This document shows, one piece after another, positions 9,461-17,346 of a DNA stretch of 64,000 nt. The DNA lies in the NCBI RefSeq assembly GCF_021789175.1, contig NZ_CP084560.1, positions 2,790,001 through 2,854,000 of the forward strand, given 5' to 3'. Both the position numbers and the translations under genes were made by a program. Source of the DNA: Arthrobacter sp. FW306-2-2C-D06B. GTDB lineage: Bacteria; Actinomycetota; Actinomycetes; Actinomycetales; Micrococcaceae. Positions within the stretch are counted from its first letter, which is position 1. Every line of letters begins with the position of its first letter. Below the pieces are notes generated by a model. It made no database searches and was not told where the DNA came from. It saw only the letters and a program-made list of their open reading frames with translations.

Positions 9461-9880
9461 CTACGCGCCGAACCAGATCTTGATCTCACGCTCCGCGGAA
9501 TCAACCGAATCGGAACCGTGGACCAGGTTCTGCTGCACTGCCAGGCCCCAGTCACGGCCGAAGTCGCCGCGGATGGTGCCGGGAGCCGCCGTCGTCGGGT
9601 CCGTGGTTCCCGCAAGGGAACGGAAGCCTTCGATCACGCGGTGGCCTTCGAAGATCGCAGCGACAACCGGGCCGCTGAGCATGAACTCGACCAGCGGCTC
9701 GTAGAACGGCTTGCCCAGGTGCTCTTCGTAGTGCTGCTCCAGCAGATCGCGGGTGGCGTTGACCTTCTTCAATTCGACCAAGGAGTATCCCTTGGACTCG
9801 ATGCGGGCGAGGATGCTGCCGCTCAAGTTGCGGGTGACGCCGTCGGGCTTGATCAGTACAAGGGTGCGCTCAATGCTCAC
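9461..9880 (-). CDS. ndk: Nucleoside diphosphate kinase
   Basis: Transfers the terminal phosphate of NTPs to NDPs through a phosphohistidine. The 139-residue protein matches the family length, with ERTLVLIKPDGV at the N-terminus, GPVVAAIFEG mid-protein and the catalytic His near 121 in VHGSDS. The start is GTG, with GGAG 6 nt upstream. It lies downstream of folC-DUF4233, the usual actinobacterial order. Confidence 0.98.
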   Translation of the reverse strand: MSIERTLVLIKPDGVTRNLSGSILARIESKGYSLVELKKVNATRDLLEQHYEEHLGKPFYEPLVEFMLSGPVVAAIFEGHRVIEGFRSLAGTTDPTTAAPGTIRGDFGRDWGLAVQQNLVHGSDSVDSAEREIKIWFGA

Positions 9881-9933
9881 GGTTGCTCCAATGTTGAGTG
9901 TGTGGGTTTCCCAGCCAGTTTACGGGGTTTCGC

Positions 9934-10386
9934 TCAGGCGGACTGCCCGGCAGAGTCTTCCCCGTGCGAAGCGTTCCATTCGGCTTGCTCACGATCGCGC
10001 TGGGCGTTCTCGCGGTCGATCCGCATGCCGGCACGGATGCCGTACCACCAGCAGGCCGCGAAGAGGACTCCCACCACGAACATCGTGGGCTCGACGAATC
10101 CCGAGGAAATCAAGACCAGCTGCAGTACCCAGCCGACGCCGATGCCCCACGGCCTGCTGAGCACGGCGCAGGCCAGGATCAGCACGAGGCTCAGGGTGAT
10201 GCCGAAGGTCAGGATCAGCGCCGGCTGTACCTCTCCACGCTTCAGTCCGAAGACAGCCAAGGTGGCGAAGAACGCGACGAAGGCCTCCAGAAGCAGCACG
10301 GTCGAAGCGAACATCACCTTGGTGGAGCGGCGCTTCTTGGGCATCCCGGGCCGCCATTCGCGCTGGGCTTTGGTCAGTTTGGCCAC
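9934..10386 (-). CDS. DUF4233 domain membrane protein
   Basis: Small membrane protein of unknown function. The 150 residues include a basic N-terminus (MAKLTKAQREWRPGMPKKRR), about four hydrophobic helices and a polar C-terminal tail. DUF4233 proteins are typically found between folC and ndk in Actinobacteria, which is the case here. The GTG start lies 2 nt after the folC stop, so the two are probably coupled. The function cannot be inferred beyond membrane location. Confidence 0.85.
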   Translation of the reverse strand: MAKLTKAQREWRPGMPKKRRSTKVMFASTVLLLEAFVAFFATLAVFGLKRGEVQPALILTFGITLSLVLILACAVLSRPWGIGVGWVLQLVLISSGFVEPTMFVVGVLFAACWWYGIRAGMRIDRENAQRDREQAEWNASHGEDSAGQSA

Positions 10387-10388
10387 CC

Positions 10389-11750
10389 CTAGGAACCAAC
10401 CTTCCCGAGGAGCATGCGGGCTTCGGCCACCACGGTGATGGAACCCGTGACGAGTACCCCGCCGGCCAGGTCATCGTTGGCTTCGGCACGTTCCACGGCC
10501 CACTCGATCGCGTCGTCCAGCTTCTCGGCGATGTGGACGTTGTCCGCACCGAAGCCAAGGTCGACGGCGAGATCGGCCAGTTGCGCGGCCGGGATGGCCC
10601 GCGGCGAGCTGGATTGCGTGAAACAGAATTCCTCGGCCAGTCCGCCCAGGGATTCCTTGAGCTGCCGCAGGATTTCTTCCGCGTCCTTTTCCTTCAGGAC
10701 CCCAAGGACCACCACCAGCTTGCTGAAGCTGAAGGCCTCTTCGATGGCCTCGGCTGAGACGCGGATGCCATCGGGGTTGTGGGCGGCATCCACGATGATC
10801 GTGGGAGCCGTGCGCACCACTTCGAGGCGGCCGGGCGAGGTGACGTTGCCGAAAGCCTCGCGCAGGAGATCGCCGTCGAGCTCTTTTTCGCCGCCCCCGA
10901 AGAACGCCTCCAGGGCCGCGACGGCGACTGCCGCGTTCTCAGCCTGGTGGGCGCCGTGCAAGGGCAGCAGCAGGTCCTCGTAGCGGCCAGCGAGCCCCTG
11001 GATGGTCAGCACTTGGCCCCCGACGGCCACGCTACGGGACTCGACGCCGAATTCGACACCTTCGAAACGGAACGGCACACCCACCTCGCGAGCCTTCTCA
11101 AGGAGCACCTGGGCGGCGTCCACGGGCTGGGCCGCGCTGATCAGGAAGCTGCCAGGCTTGATGATTCCGGCCTTCTCACGGGCGATGTCCTCGGTGGTGT
11201 CGCCCAGGAGATCCGTGTGGTCCAGCGAAATCGGCGTCACCACGGAAACCTGCCCGTCGCCCACATTCGTGGCGTCGGTAATACCGCCCAACCCCACTTC
11301 AATCACGGCGACATTGACCGGTTGGTCAGCGAAGATCGCGAAGCCAAGAATGGTCAGGCACTCGAAGTACGTGAGCCTGGGCTGGCCATCGGCCTCAAGT
11401 TCCTTGTCCACGATCTCGAGGTACGGGCGGATCTCGTCCCAGATCCGGACAAAAGTCTCATCCGAAACCGGCTCGCCGTCGATGCTGATGCGCTCGGTGA
11501 CCTTGGACAGGTGCGGACTCGTGTAACGGCCCGTGCTCAAGCCGTGGGCGCGAAGACCCGCCTCGATCATGCGGGCCGTGGATGTCTTTCCATTGGTGCC
11601 CGTGATGTGGATGATCGGGAATGCCTTGTTGGGCTCCCCCAGCACATCCATGGCCCGGTACAGGGGCGCCAGCCGCGGCTCCATTTTGTTTTCCGGGGCG
11701 CGGCCCAGGAGTTCGGCGTAGACGCTTTCTACGGAGAATTCGTCGCTCAT
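10389..11750 (-). CDS. folC: Folylpolyglutamate synthase / dihydrofolate synthase
   Basis: Adds glutamate to dihydropteroate and extends polyglutamate tails on folates. The 453-residue Mur-ligase-like protein has the P-loop ITGTNGKTST near residue 50, SPHLSKVTERI, the FECLTILGFAIFAD segment, SLDHTDLLGDT and DAAHNPDG. The ATG lies 3 nt downstream of the ileS stop, giving a tight ileS-folC-DUF4233 unit that should be subject to the upstream isoleucine T-box. Confidence 0.96.
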   Translation of the reverse strand: MSDEFSVESVYAELLGRAPENKMEPRLAPLYRAMDVLGEPNKAFPIIHITGTNGKTSTARMIEAGLRAHGLSTGRYTSPHLSKVTERISIDGEPVSDETFVRIWDEIRPYLEIVDKELEADGQPRLTYFECLTILGFAIFADQPVNVAVIEVGLGGITDATNVGDGQVSVVTPISLDHTDLLGDTTEDIAREKAGIIKPGSFLISAAQPVDAAQVLLEKAREVGVPFRFEGVEFGVESRSVAVGGQVLTIQGLAGRYEDLLLPLHGAHQAENAAVAVAALEAFFGGGEKELDGDLLREAFGNVTSPGRLEVVRTAPTIIVDAAHNPDGIRVSAEAIEEAFSFSKLVVVLGVLKEKDAEEILRQLKESLGGLAEEFCFTQSSSPRAIPAAQLADLAVDLGFGADNVHIAEKLDDAIEWAVERAEANDDLAGGVLVTGSITVVAEARMLLGKVGS

Positions 11751-11753
11751 GTA

Positions 11754-14700
11754 CTAGGCCTCGATCTTGGTAACGGTGATCTGCGGCTCGGCCGCGTCGC
11801 CGGAGACGACGGGGTCGAGCTTGAGGGACAGGGTTTCAGTCTTGACCAGCTCTTCATTGGCGCGCAAAGCGTCAACAACGTCGTGGACAGCCAGAACCGT
11901 GGTGTGGATGCGGTCGCTGACGTTGAGTCCTGCGTCCTTGCGGGCCTGCTGGATGGCGCGAACCATGTCGCGTGCCAGGCCTTCGGCAGCCAGTTCCGGA
12001 GTGACTTCGGTGTTCAGGACCACGAAGCCACCGCCCGGAAGGACGGCGACAGCCGCGGAGGCTCCGCCTGCAGATTCCGCGACGACGGTCTCAAGCGTGT
12101 ACTCCTGCGGTTCCAATGGCAAACCGCCGGAGACTACGACGCTCCTAGCACTGATCGTCCGAACCGACCAGTCGCCGGACTTGGAACCCTTGATGGCCTG
12201 CTGGACGTTCTTGCCCAGTCGCGGACCTGCCGCGCGGGCGTTGACCACGAGTTTCTGCTCGATGCCGAATTCCTCCGGCGACGCCGTGGCGGCGTCGAGG
12301 AGCCGGACGGAACGCAGGTTCAGTTCATCCGCGACGACGGCGGCGAAGCCTTCCAGCGCGTCCGCGCCGGGTGCCACTACCGTCAGCTCCTGGAGCGGCA
12401 GGCGGACGCGAAGGTTGGCGGCCTTGCGCAGGCTGGAGCCGGTGGAGCAGATCTGCTGGACCCGGTCCATGGCCTCGACGAGTTCCGGATTTGCCGGGAA
12501 CAGCGACGCCTCGGGCCAGTCAGCCAGGTGCACGGAGCGCCCGCCGGTCAGTCCGCGCCAGATCTCCTCGGAAACGAGGGGCAACAGCGACGCCGAGACA
12601 CGGCAGACGGCTTCGAGGGCCGTGTGGAGCGCATCGAAGGCGTCGGTGTTCTCGTCAAAGAACCGCTGCCGGCTGCGGCGGACGTACCAGTTGGTGAGCA
12701 TGTCCAGGTAGCTGCGCAGTTCATCGCAGGCTCCGGAAATGTCGTACTCGTCCAAGCTGGAGGTGATGTTGCGGACGAGGTCCCCGGTGTTCGCCATCAA
12801 GTACTGGTCCATTGTGTCCGTGTAGCCGTCGTAGCGCAGCTTGGCGTCATAGCCGGCGCCACCATTGGAGGCGTTCGTATACAGCGTGAAGAAGCTGTAG
12901 ACGTTCCACAGCGGCAGGATGACTTGGCGGACGCCGTCGCGGATTCCCTGTTCGGTGACCACGAGGTTGCCGCCGCGCAGGATGGGACTGGACATCAGGA
13001 ACCAGCGCATGGCGTCGGAGCCGTCGCGGTCCAGGACCTCGGAGACGTCCGGGTAGTTGCGCAGGCTCTTGGACATCTTCTGCCCGTCGGAACCCAGCAC
13101 GATGCCATGGCTGATCACGTTGCGGAAGGCGGGCCGGTCGAAAAGGGCCGTGGACAGGATGTGCAGCATGTAGAACCAGCCACGGGTCTGCCCGATGTAC
13201 TCGACGATGAAGTCCGCCGGGTTGTGGGTGTCGAACCATTCCTCGTTCTGGAACGGATAGTGCACCTGGCCGTAGGGCATGGAGCCCGAATCGAACCAGA
13301 CGTCCAGGACGTCCTCGACCCGGCGCATGGTGGACTGGCCCTCTTCGGGAGAGCGGGGGTCGTCCGGGTTGGGCCGGGTGAGTTCGTCGATGAACGGACG
13401 GTGCAGGTCAACCTGGCCCTCGTTGTTCACCGGCAGGCGGCCGAAATCGGCCTGCATCTCGGCAAGGGAGCCGTAAACATCCGTGCGCGGGTACTCGGGG
13501 TCATCGGACTGCCACACCGGGATGGGCGAGCCCCAGTAGCGGTTGCGGCTGATGGACCAGTCACGGGCGTTGGCCAGCCACTTACCGAACTGTCCGTCCT
13601 TGACGTTGCCGGGGATCCAGTTGATCTCCTGGTTCAGTTCGGACATCCGGTCCTTGAACTTGGTGACCTCCACATACCAGGAGGACACGGCGCGGTAGAT
13701 CAAGGGGTTGCGGCAGCGCCAGCAGTGCGGGTAGCTGTGCTCGTAGCTGGCCTGGCGAACCAAGCGACCGCCGGAACGCAGTGCCTGCGTGATCGGCTTG
13801 TTGGCATCGAACACCTGCAAGCCGGAGATTTCGGCGAGGGGTCCGTGTGCGAACAGGTGGAGGAACTTGGCGCCTTCGTCGACGGAAAGGACCACGGGGA
13901 TACCGGCGTCCTCACAGACTTTCTGGTCGTCTTCACCGTAGGCCGGGGCCTGGTGGACGATGCCGGTGCCGTCAGTGGTGGTGACATAGTCCGCCACGAG
14001 GAAACGCCAGCCGTTCTGGGTGCCGTATTTCTCGGTGTCGGAGAAGTAGTCCCACAGGGGCTCGTACTCCAGGCCGGCCAACTCGGTGCCGGTGTAACTG
14101 GCCTCGACGGCGGCAAGTGCGGCGGCGCCGTCGTCGTACCCCAGGTCCTTGGCGTAGGTGCCGAGCAAATCGGCGGCCAGCAGGAAGCTGCCCGTCACCG
14201 GGGCCTCCGGGGAGGCGGCCTTGATGCCGTTGGGACCGGCCGGAACCACCGCGTAGGAGATGTCGGGCCCGACGGCGAGCGCCAGGTTGGTGGGCAGTGT
14301 CCAGGGGGTCGTGGTCCACGCGAGCGCCTGCACACCCTCAAGGGACTTGGAGAGTTCCGACTCCCCCGCCTTGATGGGAAAGGTCACGGTGACGGTCTGG
14401 TCCTGGCGGTTCTTGTAGACATCGTCATCCATGCGCAGCTCATGGTTGGACAGCGGCGTCTCGTCCTTCCAGCAGTACGGCAGGACTCGGTACCCGTTGT
14501 AGGTGAGGCCCTTCTCGTGGAGCTGCTTGAAGGCCCACAGGACAGACTCCATGTACTCGACGTTGAGGGTCTTGTAGTCGTTGTCGAAGTCCACCCAGCG
14601 TGCCTGGCGCGTGACGTAGCTCTTCCATTCGTCCGCGTACTTCATCACCGAGGCACGGCAGGCGTCGTTGAACTTGTCGATGCCCATCGCTTCGATCTGG

Positions 14701-15095
14701 GTCTTGTCCGTCATGCCCAGTTGCTTCATGGCTTCGAGTTCAGCGGGCAGGCCGTGGGTGTCCCAGCCGAAGCGCCGTTCGACGCGCTTGCCGCGCTGGG
14801 TCTGGTAGCGGCCTACGAGGTCCTTGGCATAGCCGGTCAGGAGGTGGCCGTAGTGGGGCAGCCCGTTGGCGAAGGGAGGACCGTCGTAGAAGACGAACTC
14901 GTTGCTGCCAGGGTGGCCGCCGGGCAGATCGGCGCTGCGGTTGTCGATGCTGGCTTGGAAGGTGCCGTCTTCATCCCAGTACTTGAGGATGCGCTCTTCG
15001 ATCTCCGGGAACTTCACGGAGGCGGACACCCCTCGTGAGGTGCCGGACGGAGCTGTGCCTGAAAGTGCCGCGGAGGCCTTGGGGTAATACGTCAT
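11754..15095 (-). CDS. ileS: Isoleucine--tRNA ligase
   Basis: Charges tRNA-Ile. The product is 1113 residues from the ATG at 15095 (MTYYPKAS), with AGGA 8 nt upstream; the GTG at 15125 lacks an SD. The HIGH motif is PHYGH near 82 and KMSKS is [11 protein letters not shown] near 674, with a long C-terminal domain. Length and the [11 protein letters not shown] signature fit the eukaryote-like IleS2 class, which in other bacteria is associated with low mupirocin sensitivity. Expression is controlled by the T-box leader. Confidence 0.96.
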   Translation of the reverse strand: MTYYPKASAALSGTAPSGTSRGVSASVKFPEIEERILKYWDEDGTFQASIDNRSADLPGGHPGSNEFVFYDGPPFANGLPHYGHLLTGYAKDLVGRYQTQRGKRVERRFGWDTHGLPAELEAMKQLGMTDKTQIEAMGIDKFNDACRASVMKYADEWKSYVTRQARWVDFDNDYKTLNVEYMESVLWAFKQLHEKGLTYNGYRVLPYCWKDETPLSNHELRMDDDVYKNRQDQTVTVTFPIKAGESELSKSLEGVQALAWTTTPWTLPTNLALAVGPDISYAVVPAGPNGIKAASPEAPVTGSFLLAADLLGTYAKDLGYDDGAAALAAVEASYTGTELAGLEYEPLWDYFSDTEKYGTQNGWRFLVADYVTTTDGTGIVHQAPAYGEDDQKVCEDAGIPVVLSVDEGAKFLHLFAHGPLAEISGLQVFDANKPITQALRSGGRLVRQASYEHSYPHCWRCRNPLIYRAVSSWYVEVTKFKDRMSELNQEINWIPGNVKDGQFGKWLANARDWSISRNRYWGSPIPVWQSDDPEYPRTDVYGSLAEMQADFGRLPVNNEGQVDLHRPFIDELTRPNPDDPRSPEEGQSTMRRVEDVLDVWFDSGSMPYGQVHYPFQNEEWFDTHNPADFIVEYIGQTRGWFYMLHILSTALFDRPAFRNVISHGIVLGSDGQKMSKSLRNYPDVSEVLDRDGSDAMRWFLMSSPILRGGNLVVTEQGIRDGVRQVILPLWNVYSFFTLYTNASNGGAGYDAKLRYDGYTDTMDQYLMANTGDLVRNITSSLDEYDISGACDELRSYLDMLTNWYVRRSRQRFFDENTDAFDALHTALEAVCRVSASLLPLVSEEIWRGLTGGRSVHLADWPEASLFPANPELVEAMDRVQQICSTGSSLRKAANLRVRLPLQELTVVAPGADALEGFAAVVADELNLRSVRLLDAATASPEEFGIEQKLVVNARAAGPRLGKNVQQAIKGSKSGDWSVRTISARSVVVSGGLPLEPQEYTLETVVAESAGGASAAVAVLPGGGFVVLNTEVTPELAAEGLARDMVRAIQQARKDAGLNVSDRIHTTVLAVHDVVDALRANEELVKTETLSLKLDPVVSGDAAEPQITVTKIEA

Positions 15096-15134
15096 CTCTT
15101 CATCCTGGGTTGAGCCGGTGAACACAAAGTTTCA

Positions 15135-15366
15135 TTCAGGATGCGAGGACGGCGCCAGCTGCGTTGTCTCCAACGGCGCCGGTACCGCGGTACCACCTCA
15201 CTTACCGTCGCTGGCGCGGCTCCCCGTGAAGAGGAGCTGTTCCGGCGTCGGCCGCTCATTGCTGCTGTGACGGGCTTACCCGTCCGGTTCTACTGACTCC
15301 CGTGGCGGCGGGGGCGTTCTTCCGGAAGCTCACCGGTGATGTCCGGGTCGAAGCTTGTGCCACAAG
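15135..15366 (-). ncRNA. Isoleucine T-box leader of ileS
   Basis: On the minus strand the T-box sequence GGTGGTACCGCGG lies at about 15198-15186. Upstream, a Stem I loop presents ATC (15340-15338) in GGACATCACCGG, matching an Ile specifier codon. The 3' part (GGCGCC...GGCGCC, then GTCCTCGCATCC) can form competing stems reaching towards the ileS SD. There is no U-run terminator, which fits the translational type with short Stem I described for actinobacterial ileS. Confidence 0.92.
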
Positions 15367-15426
15367 TCTAGCGGCAGCGGCGCCGCGAGCTCCACTTGAA
15401 GGCATGGGGCGCGCGACACCGCGACC

Positions 15427-16185
15427 TTAGCCCTTGCGGATCAACTTGTGGGTAGCAGCCTGCGCCACCGGGCGGACGATGATCTCGTCCAGGTTGATGT
15501 GGTGCGGCACTGAGACCGCGTACTTGACGACGTCGGCGACGTCCTCCGGCGTGAGCGGCTTCTCGACGCCGGCGTACACCTTGGCCGCAGCGGTGGCATC
15601 GCCGAGGCGGTTGAGCGCGAATTCCTCCGTGCGGACGAGACCGGGCGCCACTTCGATGACGCGGACGTTGTTCTCGGCCTCCTCGAGGCGGAGGGCACCG
15701 GTCATGGCGTGCTGGGCGAACTTGGCCGCGTTGTACCCGCCGCCGCCCTCGTAGGCCGTGAATCCCGCGGTCGAGGTGAGGTTCAAAACTGTTCCCTCGC
15801 CGTTGGCCCGCAGCATCGGGAGGAAGGCCCGGGTCAGCTTCAGGGTGCCGAGCACGTTGACTTGGTACATCCAGTCCCAGTCTTCGGTCTGCGCATTGGC
15901 CAGGGTGTCCGCACCCCGAGCGCCGCCGGCAATATTGATGAGCGTGTCCGCTCCCCCTGCCTCGGTGACGGCGGAGAGCAGGGCCGCGACGTCGTCGTCG
16001 TCGGTGATATCCGCGGCGAACGGCACTGCGCCGCTCTCGGCGCCGAGTGCCTCGAGCCGCTCCGCACGGCGGGCGACGGCGAATACCTTCCATCCATCGG
16101 CGGCGAGGGCCCGCACTGTGGCTTCGCCGATTCCCGTGCTGGCGCCGGTCACTACTGCGGTCTTCTTCTGTGCTTCCTCAGTCAT
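15427..16185 (-). CDS. Short-chain dehydrogenase/reductase
   Basis: NAD(P)-dependent oxidoreductase of the classical SDR type, substrate unknown. The 252 residues include the cofactor motif [10 protein letters not shown] near 14-23, the INIAGG segment, catalytic Ser in NLTSTAG and YNAAK (Tyr-x-x-x-Lys). ARRAERLEAL after the first strand suggests an NADP preference. The closest recognisable group is YdfG-like 3-hydroxy acid dehydrogenases. It starts one base after the end of the upstream AbiEi-like gene, so the two may be cotranscribed. Confidence 0.88.
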   Translation of the reverse strand: MTEEAQKKTAVVTGASTGIGEATVRALAADGWKVFAVARRAERLEALGAESGAVPFAADITDDDDVAALLSAVTEAGGADTLINIAGGARGADTLANAQTEDWDWMYQVNVLGTLKLTRAFLPMLRANGEGTVLNLTSTAGFTAYEGGGGYNAAKFAQHAMTGALRLEEAENNVRVIEVAPGLVRTEEFALNRLGDATAAAKVYAGVEKPLTPEDVADVVKYAVSVPHHINLDEIIVRPVAQAATHKLIRKG

Positions 16186-16186
16186 G

Positions 16187-17122
16187 TCACCACCCTATCG
16201 CCGTGTCCCCCTCCCAGTTGTCCCACTCGCTGTTTCCCCTGTGCTGGACGTCAACACCTCCGGCACCAGCTATCCCTGCCCTCACCAAGACTGGGACAGA
16301 TGACGCTGACTTCATCGCCGAGAGTGCCCCGGACACAATGGGAAGCACAGAATTCGGATCTCGGAGAACCCAACGCGCCGGAATACGCACCACTGGGATG
16401 CCTTGCATGATTAGGGAATTCCAACGGCTCCGGTCGTTCTCGAATTCCTGTGGCCCCGAATGGAACTTCCGGCCATCAATTTCATACACGAGCCCCCCAT
16501 TGACGACACCATCCACTCTTCCCACTCCGGCAATCTGTACCTGCGTGTTCACATGGAATCCTGCGTCCTCCAGGGCCAGGCGCGCCAAAGTCTCCGGCAT
16601 GGACTGTGAATCGGCGCGGATCCTGCCGATCAGAAGGCGGATCCGCCAGTCGTGGGACCCAGCGAAGTGGGACAAGAGGTCCCGCACCATAACCCGTCCG
16701 CCTGCAACGGCCCCTTCTGCCACCACCAGTGCCTGCCATGCCGGGACGCACCTGAAGGCCTGGCACACGGCGTCGAAATCTGAGACCACAAGCTGCCTGG
16801 CTGAACGTTTGCCGCGGTGGACCACGCAGCCGGGAACCTCCTTGCCGCTGTCTCTGACAACGTGAGGCTTTGCGGCCGACTTCCAGACCCATAAACCCCG
16901 TGCCGAGGCCGCAGACACGCATGCCAAGGACACGTTTTGGCCGGCTGCTTTGACAATGTCGGGCCTGGCCGACGGAAGGGCATAGGTACCCCGTGCAGTC
17001 TTCACCAGGAGCCCGTGGTCGACGAGGTCCCGGATCTGGAACCGGTCAAGGCCCATCCGCCGTAAATGGCTGAACCGGCATACACCCCAATTACGCTGCA
17101 TCATTCGCTCAATCTCGTCCAT
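16187..17122 (-). CDS. AbiEi-like winged-helix protein with DUF559 (PD-(D/E)XK) nuclease-like C-terminus
   Basis: Residues ~1-60 form an AbiEi antitoxin-type winged helix (GLDRFQIRDLVDHGLLVKTARGTY). Residues ~185-285 match the DUF559/Vsr-like fold, with motif residues in ETLARLALEDAGF, GRVDGVV and YEIDGRKFH, so the nuclease residues look intact. Such proteins are common in Actinobacteria, usually without a partner, and no AbiEii-type toxin is adjacent. The last ~20 codons lie inside a repeat that recurs just upstream of the gene. Function unknown. Confidence 0.75.
   Translation of the reverse strand: MDEIERMMQRNWGVCRFSHLRRMGLDRFQIRDLVDHGLLVKTARGTYALPSARPDIVKAAGQNVSLACVSAASARGLWVWKSAAKPHVVRDSGKEVPGCVVHRGKRSARQLVVSDFDAVCQAFRCVPAWQALVVAEGAVAGGRVMVRDLLSHFAGSHDWRIRLLIGRIRADSQSMPETLARLALEDAGFHVNTQVQIAGVGRVDGVVNGGLVYEIDGRKFHSGPQEFENDRSRWNSLIMQGIPVVRIPARWVLRDPNSVLPIVSGALSAMKSASSVPVLVRAGIAGAGGVDVQHRGNSEWDNWEGDTAIGW
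16201..16258. repeat. Direct repeat copy A (inside the 3' end of the AbiEi-like gene)
   Basis: The core CCCAGTTGTCCCA at 16213-16225 is followed by a similar tail ending GTCAACACC. It aligns over ~50 bp with copy B at 17195-17252, with a few substitutions and two one-base gaps. Confidence 0.7.
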
Positions 17123-17194
17123 GGCTCAACCGTGATTCACGCCGACCAAGCAATTCCAGCCTTCAACCGCCGTATGTGGACATTCCCCGGGCCG

Positions 17195-17252
17195 CCTTGT
17201 CCCCAGTTGTCCCATCGCCTGTGGCGCCTGTGGGCCCTGTCAACACCATGTA
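17195..17252. repeat. Direct repeat copy B (upstream of the AbiEi-like gene)
   Basis: Shares CCCAGTTGTCCCA (17202-17214), a CCTGTG segment and TGTCAACACC with copy A. Together the copies bracket the AbiEi-like gene. Confidence 0.7.
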
Positions 17253-17293
17253 CGTCATGCGCCGCCTGGGACGCAGGCAGTGGGACAACTGGG
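17202..17293. repeat. Inverted repeat with 20-bp arms upstream of valS
   Basis: CCCAGTTGTCCCATCGCCTG at 17202-17221 pairs with 17274-17293 (18 of 20 positions) around a ~52-nt spacer. It is a third, inverted copy of the same core found at 16213. It lies between the divergent AbiEi-like gene and valS. Confidence 0.75.
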
Positions 17294-17346
17294 TAAGAGA
17301 GGGGGCGGCGGGGCGGGGTGGTGCAAGACCATGAAACAATTGGCCC

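Noticed and set aside
10779..15038. Very long plus-strand open frame (1419 codons)
   Set aside because: It is antisense to ileS and folC, both with full family motifs. Long antisense frames are expected in GC-rich DNA; no SD or recognisable protein.
16187..17122. Type IV toxin-antitoxin (AbiE) locus
   Set aside because: No AbiEii nucleotidyltransferase toxin is adjacent, and the C-terminal half is DUF559-like. Only the winged helix resembles the antitoxin.
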